64,000 bases of DNA from NCBI GenBank assembly GCA_027488735.1, contig JAIYBB010000001.1:248001-312000 (forward strand). Direction: 5' to 3'. Each line of letters opens with the position of its first letter. Position 1 is the first letter of the stretch. The DNA comes from Comamonadaceae bacterium (GTDB lineage: Bacteria; Pseudomonadota; Gammaproteobacteria; Burkholderiales; Burkholderiaceae_C). Shown piece by piece: positions 1 to 7,691 of the stretch. A program made the translations under genes and the position numbers. Below the pieces are notes generated by a model. That model saw only the letters and a list, made by a program, of their open reading frames with translations. It did no database searches and was not told the origin of the DNA.

Positions 1-69
1 CAAAAATCTTTTCATGGCGATTGGGGTTGGGTTAAGAATACATCAAATTTTTGAAACTAGAATGCCAGC

Positions 70-423
70 ATGCACAAACTGAGACAAGCCAAAATAATCG
101 CCCGCTTCATGCTGGTGTGGTTTGTCTTTTCTATGGGGCTTGCCGCAGCTTCACCAGTTGTGTCTCCCAAGGCCATGGAGTTGGTGTGTACCACGGGCGG
201 TGTGATGAAGTTGGTGCCCAGCGCTGACGACAACCCTGACAACCAACATCATTCGATGCCTGATTGTGCCATGTGCATGTTGGCTGCGTTGCCATCTGCA
301 CGCCTTGGCACCACTTTTGACAAGCCCTCTGATTTGTCGCATGCCCTGCATCCCATAGCAGCTGCGCATATCGCATCAGTCGCTTCGCCACCCTTACCCT
401 CTCGCGGTCCGCCCGCAATCTGA
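70..423 (+). CDS. DUF2946 protein, CruR-type copper-responsive leader (copy 1)
   Basis: 117 residues. A hydrophobic N-terminal segment (about residues 12-28) is followed by a CxxC motif, CAMC, at 66-69, an extra Cys at 40, and a C-terminal PSRGPPAI with RGPP at 112-115, two residues before the stop. DUF2946 proteins of this shape include Bordetella CruR, an upstream reading frame whose nascent chain senses copper through CxxC and stalls on a C-terminal RAPP-type motif to control downstream copper-uptake genes. The gene lies 132 nt ahead of a PCuAC copper chaperone gene and is paralogous to the gene at 1088, with every key motif at the same residue number. Family membership is clear from sequence. 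The regulatory role is inferred by analogy. No strong ribosome-binding site precedes ATG 70. Confidence 0.8.
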   Translation: MHKLRQAKIIARFMLVWFVFSMGLAAASPVVSPKAMELVCTTGGVMKLVPSADDNPDNQHHSMPDCAMCMLAALPSARLGTTFDKPSDLSHALHPIAAAHIASVASPPLPSRGPPAI

Positions 424-461
424 ACTTCATCTGACGTTTGCGCCAAATATGTCTTGGCGTT
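424..461 (+). promoter_or_regulatory. Conserved stem-loop after DUF2946 copy 1
   Basis: The 38 bases right after the stop codon are almost identical (about 34 of 38) to those after the second DUF2946 gene at 1442-1479, although non-coding sequence here should drift. They contain a stem CGCCAA (441-446), a 7-nt loop, and TTGGCG (454-459). A pyrimidine-rich, G-poor stretch follows at about 501-540, which would suit Rho loading. The most likely role is part of a leader-controlled termination switch before the copper chaperone gene. This is inference. Confidence 0.5.
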
Positions 462-555
462 GGTTGTTCTAGCGAACAAACGAAGGATTCCTTGAATTCA
501 GTTTTTTTGTCTTCTATCCCTGTCTCGTCCCAATCTGATTAAACAAAGGTACATC

Positions 556-1065
556 ATGCACAAGTTCATTTCTTCATTTCTCGCTGGCTTCATGTTCTTG
601 CTTTCAGCAACTGTCAGTACGGTCGTTAACGCCCATGATTTTCAAGTGGGCGAGTTGCTTGTGAAACACCCATATGCCATGCCTTCACCAACAGGCAGTA
701 AAAACGGGGCAGCGTTTCTCAAGCAGATCAAAAATTCAGGAAAGCTTGCTGATCAATTGGTCTCGGTCAGAACCCAAATAGCCAACAAAGCCGAGATCCA
801 TGAAATGAAGATGGATGGCGATGTGATGAAAATGCGAGCCATCAGCGGCATCGATATTCCACCAGGGGCTGAAGTTTCTGTGGCCAAAGGAAACGCCAAC
901 GGCTATCACTTGATGCTGCTTGGCTTGAAAAAGCCTTTAAAAGACGGTGACAAATTCTCTATGTGGTTGACATTCAAACGTGCGGGCGAAGTCAAGGTGG
1001 AGGTGTGGGTTCAGTCACCTGCAGACGCTGAGAAAACTGAAAAATCTCAAGAACACAAGCATTGA
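556..1065 (+). CDS. Periplasmic copper chaperone PCu(A)C
   Basis: 169 residues. The signal peptide ends near ...VVNA at residue 26. The copper site reads H82-E-M84, then M93, then H118-L-M120, which matches the PCuAC pattern H-M, M, HxM. In this copy 24 residues separate M93 and H118, slightly more than the canonical spacing. The tail is rich in Lys, Glu and His (EHKH), a possible extra metal ligand patch. These proteins carry Cu(I) in the periplasm, classically to the Cu-A site of cytochrome c oxidase, and are also found in copper-uptake loci. Here the gene sits between two DUF2946 leader genes and upstream of a TonB-dependent receptor, so a role in copper acquisition is likely. Confidence 0.9.
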   Translation: MHKFISSFLAGFMFLLSATVSTVVNAHDFQVGELLVKHPYAMPSPTGSKNGAAFLKQIKNSGKLADQLVSVRTQIANKAEIHEMKMDGDVMKMRAISGIDIPPGAEVSVAKGNANGYHLMLLGLKKPLKDGDKFSMWLTFKRAGEVKVEVWVQSPADAEKTEKSQEHKH

Positions 1066-1087
1066 TTGGCTTCAGGCCGCAATCCCC

Positions 1088-1441
1088 ATGGACATCTTCC
1101 GTACTGACAAATTTTTAACCCGCTTCATGCTGGTGTGGTTTATTTTGTCGCTGGGGATGGCGGCCGCATCTCCGTTGGTGTCACCCAAGTCCATGGACTT
1201 GGTGTGTACCTCTGGCGGGTTCTTGAAGGTAGTCATTTCAGACGATGGCGGCACGGAGCAGTCTTCAGTTCACACCATGGATTGCGCCTTGTGCACGGCT
1301 GTAGGCTTACCCCCGACGTACAAATCCAATCAGACCATCAAGCCGTCTTCACTTTCGCACGCCCTGCATCCGATGGCGGCGGCACATATGGCAGCGGCCA
1401 CGGCGCCGCCCCTACCCTCGCGCGGACCGCCCGCGTTTTGA
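1088..1441 (+). CDS. DUF2946 protein, CruR-type copper-responsive leader (copy 2)
   Basis: 117 residues when started at ATG 1088; the open frame extends further upstream but overlaps the chaperone gene. It is the same length as the copy at 70 and collinear with it. It has a hydrophobic segment at 12-28, Cys 40, CALC at 66-69, and PSRGPPAF at the end with RGPP at 112-115. The LSHALHP block at 89-95 is also shared. It lies 22 nt after the PCuAC gene and 68 nt before the TonB-dependent receptor gene. The order DUF2946, TonB-dependent receptor, PepSY protein is that of the Bordetella cruR-bfrG operon. That match supports a nascent-chain copper sensor controlling receptor expression. Function is inferred; the motifs are seen. 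Confidence 0.82.
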   Translation: MDIFRTDKFLTRFMLVWFILSLGMAAASPLVSPKSMDLVCTSGGFLKVVISDDGGTEQSSVHTMDCALCTAVGLPPTYKSNQTIKPSSLSHALHPMAAAHMAAATAPPLPSRGPPAF

Positions 1442-1484
1442 ACTTCATCTGACGTTTGCGCCAAGTTTGTCTTGGTGTCTTTTT
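1442..1484 (+). promoter_or_regulatory. Conserved stem-loop after DUF2946 copy 2, terminator-like
   Basis: This is the second copy of the post-stop element. Stem CGCCAA (1459-1464), a 7-nt loop and TTGGTG (1472-1477); the C-to-T change relative to copy 1 keeps a G-U pair. Unlike copy 1 it is followed by a T run at 1480-1484, so it could act as a weak intrinsic terminator or attenuator before the receptor gene. Shared sequence beyond the coding region suggests either a recent duplication or selection on the RNA. Confidence 0.5.
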
Positions 1485-1509
1485 GTTAATTTGATTTTCA
1501 GAGGTTGAT

Positions 1510-3606
1510 ATGTATAAAGCGCGTATTTCTTTGGCGGTTGCCGTATTTTTTATGTGTTCTTCGTGGGTGTTGGCGCAAGAATCCACCGCTGTATTGGGTG
1601 CAGTGGTGGTGACAGCACCCAAAGATGGGGCCTTACCAGCCTCCGCAGTTTTGACATCTGTGGATCTGATGGGTGCAGACATGATTGAAGACAAAAATGT
1701 CAAAAACAGTTGGGAGTTGATGGGGCAGATGCCGGGTATTTCTTTGAAATCTTGGCAGATGGGCTTGGAGTCAGGGAAACCGGCGCTTCGCGGGTTCAAT
1801 GGTGAGGGTTACATCAGCGGAGTAAAACTGCTGATTGACGGTGTGCCTGCCAATTCCAACGCTGGGCATTTGCGGCAAATGGACATGATTTTCCCTTTGG
1901 ACATTGACTATATTGAAGTGGTGCGCGGAACGAATGACCCACGCTATGGTTTGCACAGCATCGGAGGCAATATCAATGTGGCCACCAAACAAGGTGGCAA
2001 CTATCGCTATGCAAGATTGTCTCTAGGCAGTTGGAATACCACTGACTTGCAAGCTGTGTTTGGCAGCCAAACCGATGAGGTGTCATCTAACTATTATTTC
2101 GCAACATACAAGTCAAATGGTTTTCGTGACCATTCCGACACCGACAAATATGGTGTTGGTGCCAAATGGTTTTATCGTCCCTCAGGCAGCGACCTCAAGT
2201 TAGGCTTGATCGTCAGGGGTTTTCACGGCACCGCAGATGAGGCGGGTTACCTGACCCAATCCGAATACAACGCATCTCCACAGCAGCATGTGTCCACCAG
2301 AAGTGGCGCTGATACAGACAGTCGTCAGATGAAAACAGTGAGTGGGCATTTGGAATATGCCCTGACACCCAGCACTTTTCTGTCGACCAAACTCTATTAC
2401 AGCGATTTAACGGATGATCGCAATGTGACGTATCCCGCCGATAGCACAGCAAATATTTATTCGCAAAACAGAACATGGAACGAGGATCACTTTGGCTTGC
2501 TGGGTTCACTGACGTGGGAAGCGAGCCAAGCGTTAACGCTTGAAACAGGCTTGAATGCAGAGAAGCAAGACAACCAATACAAAAGACATTTTTGGGTGGG
2601 CGGAGAAGCCTATTCAGGAACTGTCAGCACATGTTCGTCTGCTCGCGTGACATCTGCCGGTGTGGTGAGTACAAGGTTTAGCGAATGCTGGGATTACACG
2701 GTGGAAAACACTGGAGCTTATGTGCAAGCTATCTTTCGACCGTTCCAGAATTTGAAGATTGTTCCTGCATGGCGTGTTGACCACTTCACAGGATCTTCTT
2801 CAGGTCACAAAAACAATACCGCATCCAACTCGAACAATGACATGACAGATTATGGTTGGATCAACCAACCAAAGTTGAGCGTGGTTTACAACTTCAATTC
2901 GACCAACAGTGTGTATGCCAATTGGGGCAAGACATTTCAATTGCTCACAGGCGGCGCCTACACTTCTGGGCCTTATGCTTCGAGCCTGACCAGTGCTTCA
3001 GTGAACACAGGGGAAGAGTTGGGATATAAATTCAACGATGGCTCCGGGTTGGATGGTCGCATTGCTGTTTGGCAACAAGATGCTCCAGATGAAGTGGCAA
3101 ATTTGGCGGCGGCAGGAACCTTCAGTCGCCTAGGATCCACACGCAGAAAAGGAGTGGATGTTCAAGTGAGCAGCCAAGTCAATCAATCGACAAAAGTCTG
3201 GTTGTCCCACTCTGTCCAAGAGGCCAAAATTATTTCTGGCTACTCCTCTTCGTTGACTGGCAAGCAAGTGTTTGGCACGCCAGAGTACATGACCACACTG
3301 GGCGCAGAGTACGCAGCGAACGCGCAAACCAGCCTTGGTCTGCAGGGCAGGGCGCAAGGTAACTATTACATCAACACTTACAACACCAATGGCAAGTTCG
3401 GTGACTATGCGTTGCTCGATACCCATTTGAAATACCAACCTGCCAAAAGTGTCACGCTTGATTTTCAAATCCGCAATGTGTTGAACAAACTGTACGCCTC
3501 CGATGTATGGGATTACAACGCTGACAGTTCTGGAGGGTCATCTGTACCTTTCTTTTCAGCGGGTGCGCCCAGGTCTTTTTTCTTGACAGCCATTGTTAAG
3601 TTTTAA
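1510..3606 (+). CDS. TonB-dependent outer-membrane receptor, probable copper uptake
   Basis: 698 residues. The signal peptide ends near VLAQ (about residue 23), then a TonB-box-like stretch AVVVTAP, a plug domain (about 40-160, with a PALRG segment and ID(Y)IEVVRG) and a 22-strand-type barrel ending in a terminal Phe (AIVKF). A good ribosome-binding site, AGAGG, precedes ATG 1510. These receptors import metal chelates or free metal using TonB energy. The substrate cannot be read from the sequence alone. DUF2946 and PCuAC genes upstream and a PepSY gene 3 nt downstream point to copper, by analogy with BfrG-type receptors. A ferric-siderophore substrate is the main alternative, since PepSY proteins also accompany those. 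Confidence 0.88.
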   Translation: MYKARISLAVAVFFMCSSWVLAQESTAVLGAVVVTAPKDGALPASAVLTSVDLMGADMIEDKNVKNSWELMGQMPGISLKSWQMGLESGKPALRGFNGEGYISGVKLLIDGVPANSNAGHLRQMDMIFPLDIDYIEVVRGTNDPRYGLHSIGGNINVATKQGGNYRYARLSLGSWNTTDLQAVFGSQTDEVSSNYYFATYKSNGFRDHSDTDKYGVGAKWFYRPSGSDLKLGLIVRGFHGTADEAGYLTQSEYNASPQQHVSTRSGADTDSRQMKTVSGHLEYALTPSTFLSTKLYYSDLTDDRNVTYPADSTANIYSQNRTWNEDHFGLLGSLTWEASQALTLETGLNAEKQDNQYKRHFWVGGEAYSGTVSTCSSARVTSAGVVSTRFSECWDYTVENTGAYVQAIFRPFQNLKIVPAWRVDHFTGSSSGHKNNTASNSNNDMTDYGWINQPKLSVVYNFNSTNSVYANWGKTFQLLTGGAYTSGPYASSLTSASVNTGEELGYKFNDGSGLDGRIAVWQQDAPDEVANLAAAGTFSRLGSTRRKGVDVQVSSQVNQSTKVWLSHSVQEAKIISGYSSSLTGKQVFGTPEYMTTLGAEYAANAQTSLGLQGRAQGNYYINTYNTNGKFGDYALLDTHLKYQPAKSVTLDFQIRNVLNKLYASDVWDYNADSSGGSSVPFFSAGAPRSFFLTAIVKF

Positions 3607-3609
3607 ACT

Positions 3610-4743
3610 GTGAAAACCATTTTTTTGCGCCGCATTTTTTTAAAGGTGCATTTGTATTTGGGCTTGGTACTCGGCGGGGCATTTGCCCTGCTGGGGCTAA
3701 CCGGTAGTTTTTTGGTGTTCTATCCTGAGATTGATCGGTGGTTACACCCTGAGTTGGTGAACCACTCTGTGACGCAACCAACCCTCTCTGTTCAAGCATG
3801 GTTTGACCATTTGCATACACAGTTTCCAGAGCGAAAAGGAGCTTGGCGCATTGAAATTCCACGCAGCGCAGACCAAGTGGTGTTTGCCAGGTATTTGAAA
3901 CCCGAAGAAACAGACCCGAATGTATTTGCGCCCATGGTTGTGGCCCTTGACCCGAGCTCTGGTGCGGTGCTCAGCACCCGAATATGGGGTGACTATGTGG
4001 TCACTTGGGTTTATGACCTTCACTATTCGTTACTGATGGGTAAATCAGGCAAGCTTATGGTTAGTTTGTTGGGTATAGCGTTGCTTGTCAGTACGGTATT
4101 GGGTGTTTACTTGTGGCTACCTCGCGGCAAGCAGCGTTTTGTGAAAGCCCTGCCCAAAGTTCGCACAGGAAGAAAAAAAGCTATTTACGACATGCACAGT
4201 TACACCGGTGCATACGGTGCGGTGTTGTTGTTGTTGATGGTGGTGACAGGCGTGGGGCTGGCCACGCCGCAATGGGTAGAGCCAGTGGTGAATCTTTTTT
4301 CTGTGCGAATGGAGAAACAAACCGTGTATTCAGCCATTCCCATGCCAGGCGCAAAACGCATCACAGCTGACCAAGCAGTATCTGCGGCACTTGTGGTTTT
4401 TCCAACTGCCAAATTGCGTTGGATTGAAGCACCCATCACACTGGAGGATGTCTATGTCTTGCGACTTCAACAACCCGATGAACCCAGTCAAAGATTTCCC
4501 AAAACCTTTGTCTGGATAGACCAGTTTTCTGGCGAAGTGCTCGCCAGCCGGGATGCGTTGAAGCAGAGTTCAGCAGACGTATTTTTTGATTGGTTGCATC
4601 CTCTGCACAATGGAGAAGCATTTGGATTAGCAGGTCGCCTATTTGCTTTTCTGACCGGGTGCTTGCCTGTGGCATTGCTCCTGACAGGTTGGATACGCTG
4701 GCGACAAAAGCGCAAAGCCAAATGGTTAGCAAATCAAAAGTAG
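3610..4743 (+). CDS. PepSY-associated transmembrane protein
   Basis: 377 residues with a GTG start at 3610, only 3 nt after the receptor stop, so translation is probably coupled. There are four likely membrane helices (about 10-35, 135-162, 190-215 and 340-362) around large periplasmic PepSY segments. Histidines lie at or near the helix ends (DLHYSLLMG, DMHSYTG, LHPLHNGEAFG), the layout seen in PiuB/FsrB-like inner-membrane proteins that bind heme and can reduce metal chelates. In this locus it may reduce Cu(II) or help move copper across the inner membrane. That role is inferred from position. Confidence 0.85.
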   Translation: MKTIFLRRIFLKVHLYLGLVLGGAFALLGLTGSFLVFYPEIDRWLHPELVNHSVTQPTLSVQAWFDHLHTQFPERKGAWRIEIPRSADQVVFARYLKPEETDPNVFAPMVVALDPSSGAVLSTRIWGDYVVTWVYDLHYSLLMGKSGKLMVSLLGIALLVSTVLGVYLWLPRGKQRFVKALPKVRTGRKKAIYDMHSYTGAYGAVLLLLMVVTGVGLATPQWVEPVVNLFSVRMEKQTVYSAIPMPGAKRITADQAVSAALVVFPTAKLRWIEAPITLEDVYVLRLQQPDEPSQRFPKTFVWIDQFSGEVLASRDALKQSSADVFFDWLHPLHNGEAFGLAGRLFAFLTGCLPVALLLTGWIRWRQKRKAKWLANQK

Positions 4744-4820
4744 GCTCGCAAGCTTTGCTCTGAGGATTAGTATGATGTCTTTTGCGTCGGCGAGCTTATA
4801 CATTTCCCAAGGAGAACAAG

Positions 4821-5546
4821 ATGCGTAGATTGGTTTACTTGTTTTTTTTCATGTGGGGCTTGTCATTGAGTCTTACTTCATGGTCCATGACGCAAGAACA
4901 AATCATTGCAGCGCTATCGCTTCCAGAAAACAGCACGGGCAATATTGCTGATGCGATTGAAGAGGCCACCGGTGCACGCGGTTGGATGTCTGCGGACATG
5001 AAGCCAATTTTTGATTCGCGCGTGGTGGGACGTGCTGCTACTGCGGTGTTGCGCCCCGTATTGAAGAACGATACTCGCAAGTACCCAAACTTGGCTTTGG
5101 AATTGCTCGACCAAGCGCCTGCAGGTTCCATCTTGGTTTATGTCATGCAAGATGGTATTGATATCGCTGCCATGGGCAACCTGATGGGCACCACGGCCAA
5201 GGTCCGCGGTCTGGCAGGTGCGGTGATCGATGGTGCTGTGCGTGATGTGGCTGAATTACGGCGCATCGGTTTTCCTGTGTGGTCGCGTCGCGTTACCCCT
5301 GCCACGTCGGTTGGTCGCATGGTAGGTGTAGAAAAACAAGTGCCTGTGAAATGTGGTGACATTTGGGTCAACCCTGGTGACTACATTGTTGGTGACACCG
5401 ATGGTGTGGTGGTCGTACCCGCGGCAGCCGCAGAGAAAGTCATTGCCTTGCTCAAGCAATACGACGACAAAGAATCCAAAATGATTTCCATCATCCAGCA
5501 GGAAAAATCCATGCTCAAGGCTTTGGAAATTTACAACCGATACTGA
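4821..5546 (+). CDS. RraA-family protein with an N-terminal export signal
   Basis: ATG 4821 is chosen because GGAGAAC sits 4-10 nt upstream; this gives 241 residues. The body is a typical RraA/HMG-aldolase-like domain, with GAVIDGAVRDVAELRR carrying the conserved Arg-Asp, then PVKCGDIWVNPGDYIVGD and DGVVVVP. Family members are either class II pyruvate aldolases (4-hydroxy-4-methyl-2-oxoglutarate aldolase) or RNase E inhibitors and are cytoplasmic. Here residues 1-21 (MRRLVYLFFFMWGLSLSLTSW) form a strong signal-peptide-like helix. An internal ATG at 4887 would give a normal cytoplasmic protein but has a weaker ribosome-binding site. The enzyme activity is unproven. The cyclase gene 30 nt downstream suggests a shared catabolic role. 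Confidence 0.75.
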   Translation: MRRLVYLFFFMWGLSLSLTSWSMTQEQIIAALSLPENSTGNIADAIEEATGARGWMSADMKPIFDSRVVGRAATAVLRPVLKNDTRKYPNLALELLDQAPAGSILVYVMQDGIDIAAMGNLMGTTAKVRGLAGAVIDGAVRDVAELRRIGFPVWSRRVTPATSVGRMVGVEKQVPVKCGDIWVNPGDYIVGDTDGVVVVPAAAAEKVIALLKQYDDKESKMISIIQQEKSMLKALEIYNRY

Positions 5547-5576
5547 GTCCCACATCAATTCACTGAGAGCCGCACC

Positions 5577-6638
5577 ATGAGCCATTCGACGCGATGGAAA
5601 CACAGGCCGCCAGGCTCAACTTGGGGCGATTTTGGACCGGATGACCAAGCGGGCCGCATGAATTTATTGACCCCGGATAAAGTCATGCAAGGCATGGCCG
5701 AGGTCAAGCACGGCATCACGTTCAACCTGAGTTTGCCGTTGGATTTTCCGGGCGGCAGTGTGCTCAATCCAAGGCGTAGCCCGCCTGTGCTGCGCCCTAC
5801 AGTGCGTAACGGCAAACCCAATATGAATTACCAACTGTGGTGCGATGACCCTTTGTGCACCGATGTGATAAGTGACGATTTGGTGGTCATGCATTTGCAG
5901 TACAGCACGCAATGGGACAGCTTGGCGCATGCTGGTTCAATGTTTGATGCCGATGGAGACGGCGTGCCTGAACCGCTTTACTACAACGGATTTCGTGCGG
6001 GTGTGGACGTGGTGGGACCTGACAAAGCCGATGGTGCTGGCATTTTTGATTTCATCAATATCCCAAAAACTTCCACCTCATACGCCAAGGCATTGGGTAT
6101 AGAAGTCATGGCTGAGCGCTGTGCGCAAGGCCGTGCTGTGATGGTTGATTTGCATGCGCATTTGGGACATACAGGTGAGGCCGTGGGGTACGACACTTGG
6201 ATGCGCATACTTGAGAAAGACCGCATCGAGATTGAAAGCGGTGACATGGTTTGCATACACACTGGCTTTGGCGAGGTACTGCTGCAAATGAACCGCCAAC
6301 CGGATGCCGGTGTGTTGGCCCGTACAGGGTGCGCATTGGACGGACGCGATGAAAGACTCAAACAATGGATCACCGACAGTGGCTTGATTGCTTTGATCGC
6401 AGACAACTATGCGGTGGAAACCCATCCGGCAGTGCCGGGCGACGGTGCTTGTGCCAGTTTGCCTTTGCATGAGCACTGCCTGTTCAAACTGGGCGTGCAT
6501 TTGGGTGAACTCTGGCACCTGACTCCGCTGGCCAATTGGTTGAGAGCGCATCAGCGTCACCGTTTTTTGCTGACTGCTCCGCCTTTGCGTTTGCCCGGTG
6601 CGATTGGTTCACCTGCGGCGCCTATAGCGACTGTGTGA
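5577..6638 (+). CDS. Cyclase-family metal-dependent hydrolase
   Basis: 353 residues in the PF04199 cyclase/kynurenine-formamidase-like family. The metal-site region reads YSTQWDSLAHAGS, corresponding to the family HxGTHxDxPxH block. VMVDLHAHLG follows at about 188 and a later acid/His region around NYAVETHP. Long members of this family hydrolyse cyclic imides, lactones or formamides; the substrate cannot be told. It follows the RraA-like gene by 30 nt, so the two are probably cotranscribed. The divergent first metal-ligand residues (STQ in place of GTH) are shared by many long-form members, so I do not read them as loss of function. Confidence 0.8.
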   Translation: MSHSTRWKHRPPGSTWGDFGPDDQAGRMNLLTPDKVMQGMAEVKHGITFNLSLPLDFPGGSVLNPRRSPPVLRPTVRNGKPNMNYQLWCDDPLCTDVISDDLVVMHLQYSTQWDSLAHAGSMFDADGDGVPEPLYYNGFRAGVDVVGPDKADGAGIFDFINIPKTSTSYAKALGIEVMAERCAQGRAVMVDLHAHLGHTGEAVGYDTWMRILEKDRIEIESGDMVCIHTGFGEVLLQMNRQPDAGVLARTGCALDGRDERLKQWITDSGLIALIADNYAVETHPAVPGDGACASLPLHEHCLFKLGVHLGELWHLTPLANWLRAHQRHRFLLTAPPLRLPGAIGSPAAPIATV

Positions 6639-6849
6639 AAGACTCTATTTAGTATTTGTTCAGTCTGCAATTGATAGCATTTTGATTTAAATTCAAAAAA
6701 ACTTTTTGATGAACATCAATATTTATCAACTGCGTCCGATCACATAATGGGGCTGTGTAAAACAGGGTCGGCCTAGAATTTTTGGCAAGACTGGCGTGAA
6801 ACATTGGATATGATTTTGACGTGTATTTTTTTGGGAATTGTGGACATTT

Positions 6850-7656
6850 ATGGTGGTACGTACTGAAGCAGAGTTCAAAGAAAAGATCGAATACGGTTTC
6901 GAGCTGTTCTACAAAGACGCGCTTGAAAAGAAAGACATCCGGCATTTTTTCTTTGGCATCACGCTACAAAAAATCATTGAAGACTATTACTTGTACAAAG
7001 ACTATGTGATGGCCAAGCCAGAGCGCTATTACAAAGAAATGGTCATGCAAACAGCTCCGTCTGCGGTACAGGTCAAAGCCCCGCAGTTTGATGAAATTCA
7101 AATTTCGCTTCAAAACAATTTGCGCCTGGCGGGTTTTCTCAAAGTTGAAATTCCTAAGTTGTCTGTTCATGCACTGGAAGTCATGGAAGAAACCCGCGCA
7201 CAAAAAGCCGATGCAGACAGTCCTAAAGTGTGGAAGCCATTTGAAGTGAATAACCAGTTGGTGTGCGACTATTTCAACGCAAACCGAACCGATGCACGCT
7301 TGGAAAAAAATGGTGATATTTACTGTTCGCGCGGATTCATGTATCCCTTTTGGGTCCGGGTAGTGCCCGACTCCAAGCAAATTATTTTTATCGGCCAAGC
7401 GTTCCCCACCAGCACCTCCACCCCCGTGGTGGAAGTGCAAAATTTATGTGAGCAGGTCAACGAAAGACTGACGCAACAAAAGTTTGCAGTGCGCGAAACC
7501 CCTAATGGGCCGGTACTGTTTGCCAGACATTCTTTTTCTTATGTCAATGGGGTGCCAGTTCGCATGTTGTTGCGTGGAGCCAAGCAGTTCTCTTCCAGTT
7601 TTGAATCTGCCATCAACATGGACACCAACCAGTTATTGATTAAAAAACTCAGTTAA
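6850..7656 (+). CDS. YbjN-domain protein
   Basis: 268 residues from ATG 6850; a TTG at 6838 in the same frame is a less likely start. The N-terminal half is charged and helical (EAEFKEKIEYGFELFYKDA). The C-terminal part (about 130-265) resembles YbjN, a type III secretion chaperone-like fold, with alternating strands such as IYCSRGFMYPFWVRVV and GPVLFARHSFSYV. No signal peptide or catalytic motif is visible. YbjN proteins affect motility and stress phenotypes without a known activity. It stands alone after an AT-rich 211-nt gap and faces the catabolic operon that ends at 7692. Confidence 0.65.
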   Translation: MVVRTEAEFKEKIEYGFELFYKDALEKKDIRHFFFGITLQKIIEDYYLYKDYVMAKPERYYKEMVMQTAPSAVQVKAPQFDEIQISLQNNLRLAGFLKVEIPKLSVHALEVMEETRAQKADADSPKVWKPFEVNNQLVCDYFNANRTDARLEKNGDIYCSRGFMYPFWVRVVPDSKQIIFIGQAFPTSTSTPVVEVQNLCEQVNERLTQQKFAVRETPNGPVLFARHSFSYVNGVPVRMLLRGAKQFSSSFESAINMDTNQLLIKKLS

Positions 7657-7691
7657 GCATTGGGTTTTTTCGCTGTGGTGAGGGCCACAGG

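Noticed and set aside
980..1087. The upstream extension of the second DUF2946 frame.
   Set aside because: It overlaps the copper chaperone gene in another frame, and the collinear 117-residue start at 1088 matches the first copy exactly.
7673..7690. Hairpin CTGTGG-6 nt-CCACAG between the YbjN gene and the CoA-transferase gene, considered as a terminator.
   Set aside because: The T run lies before rather than after the stem on the plus strand, and the minus strand has none, so it lacks terminator form.
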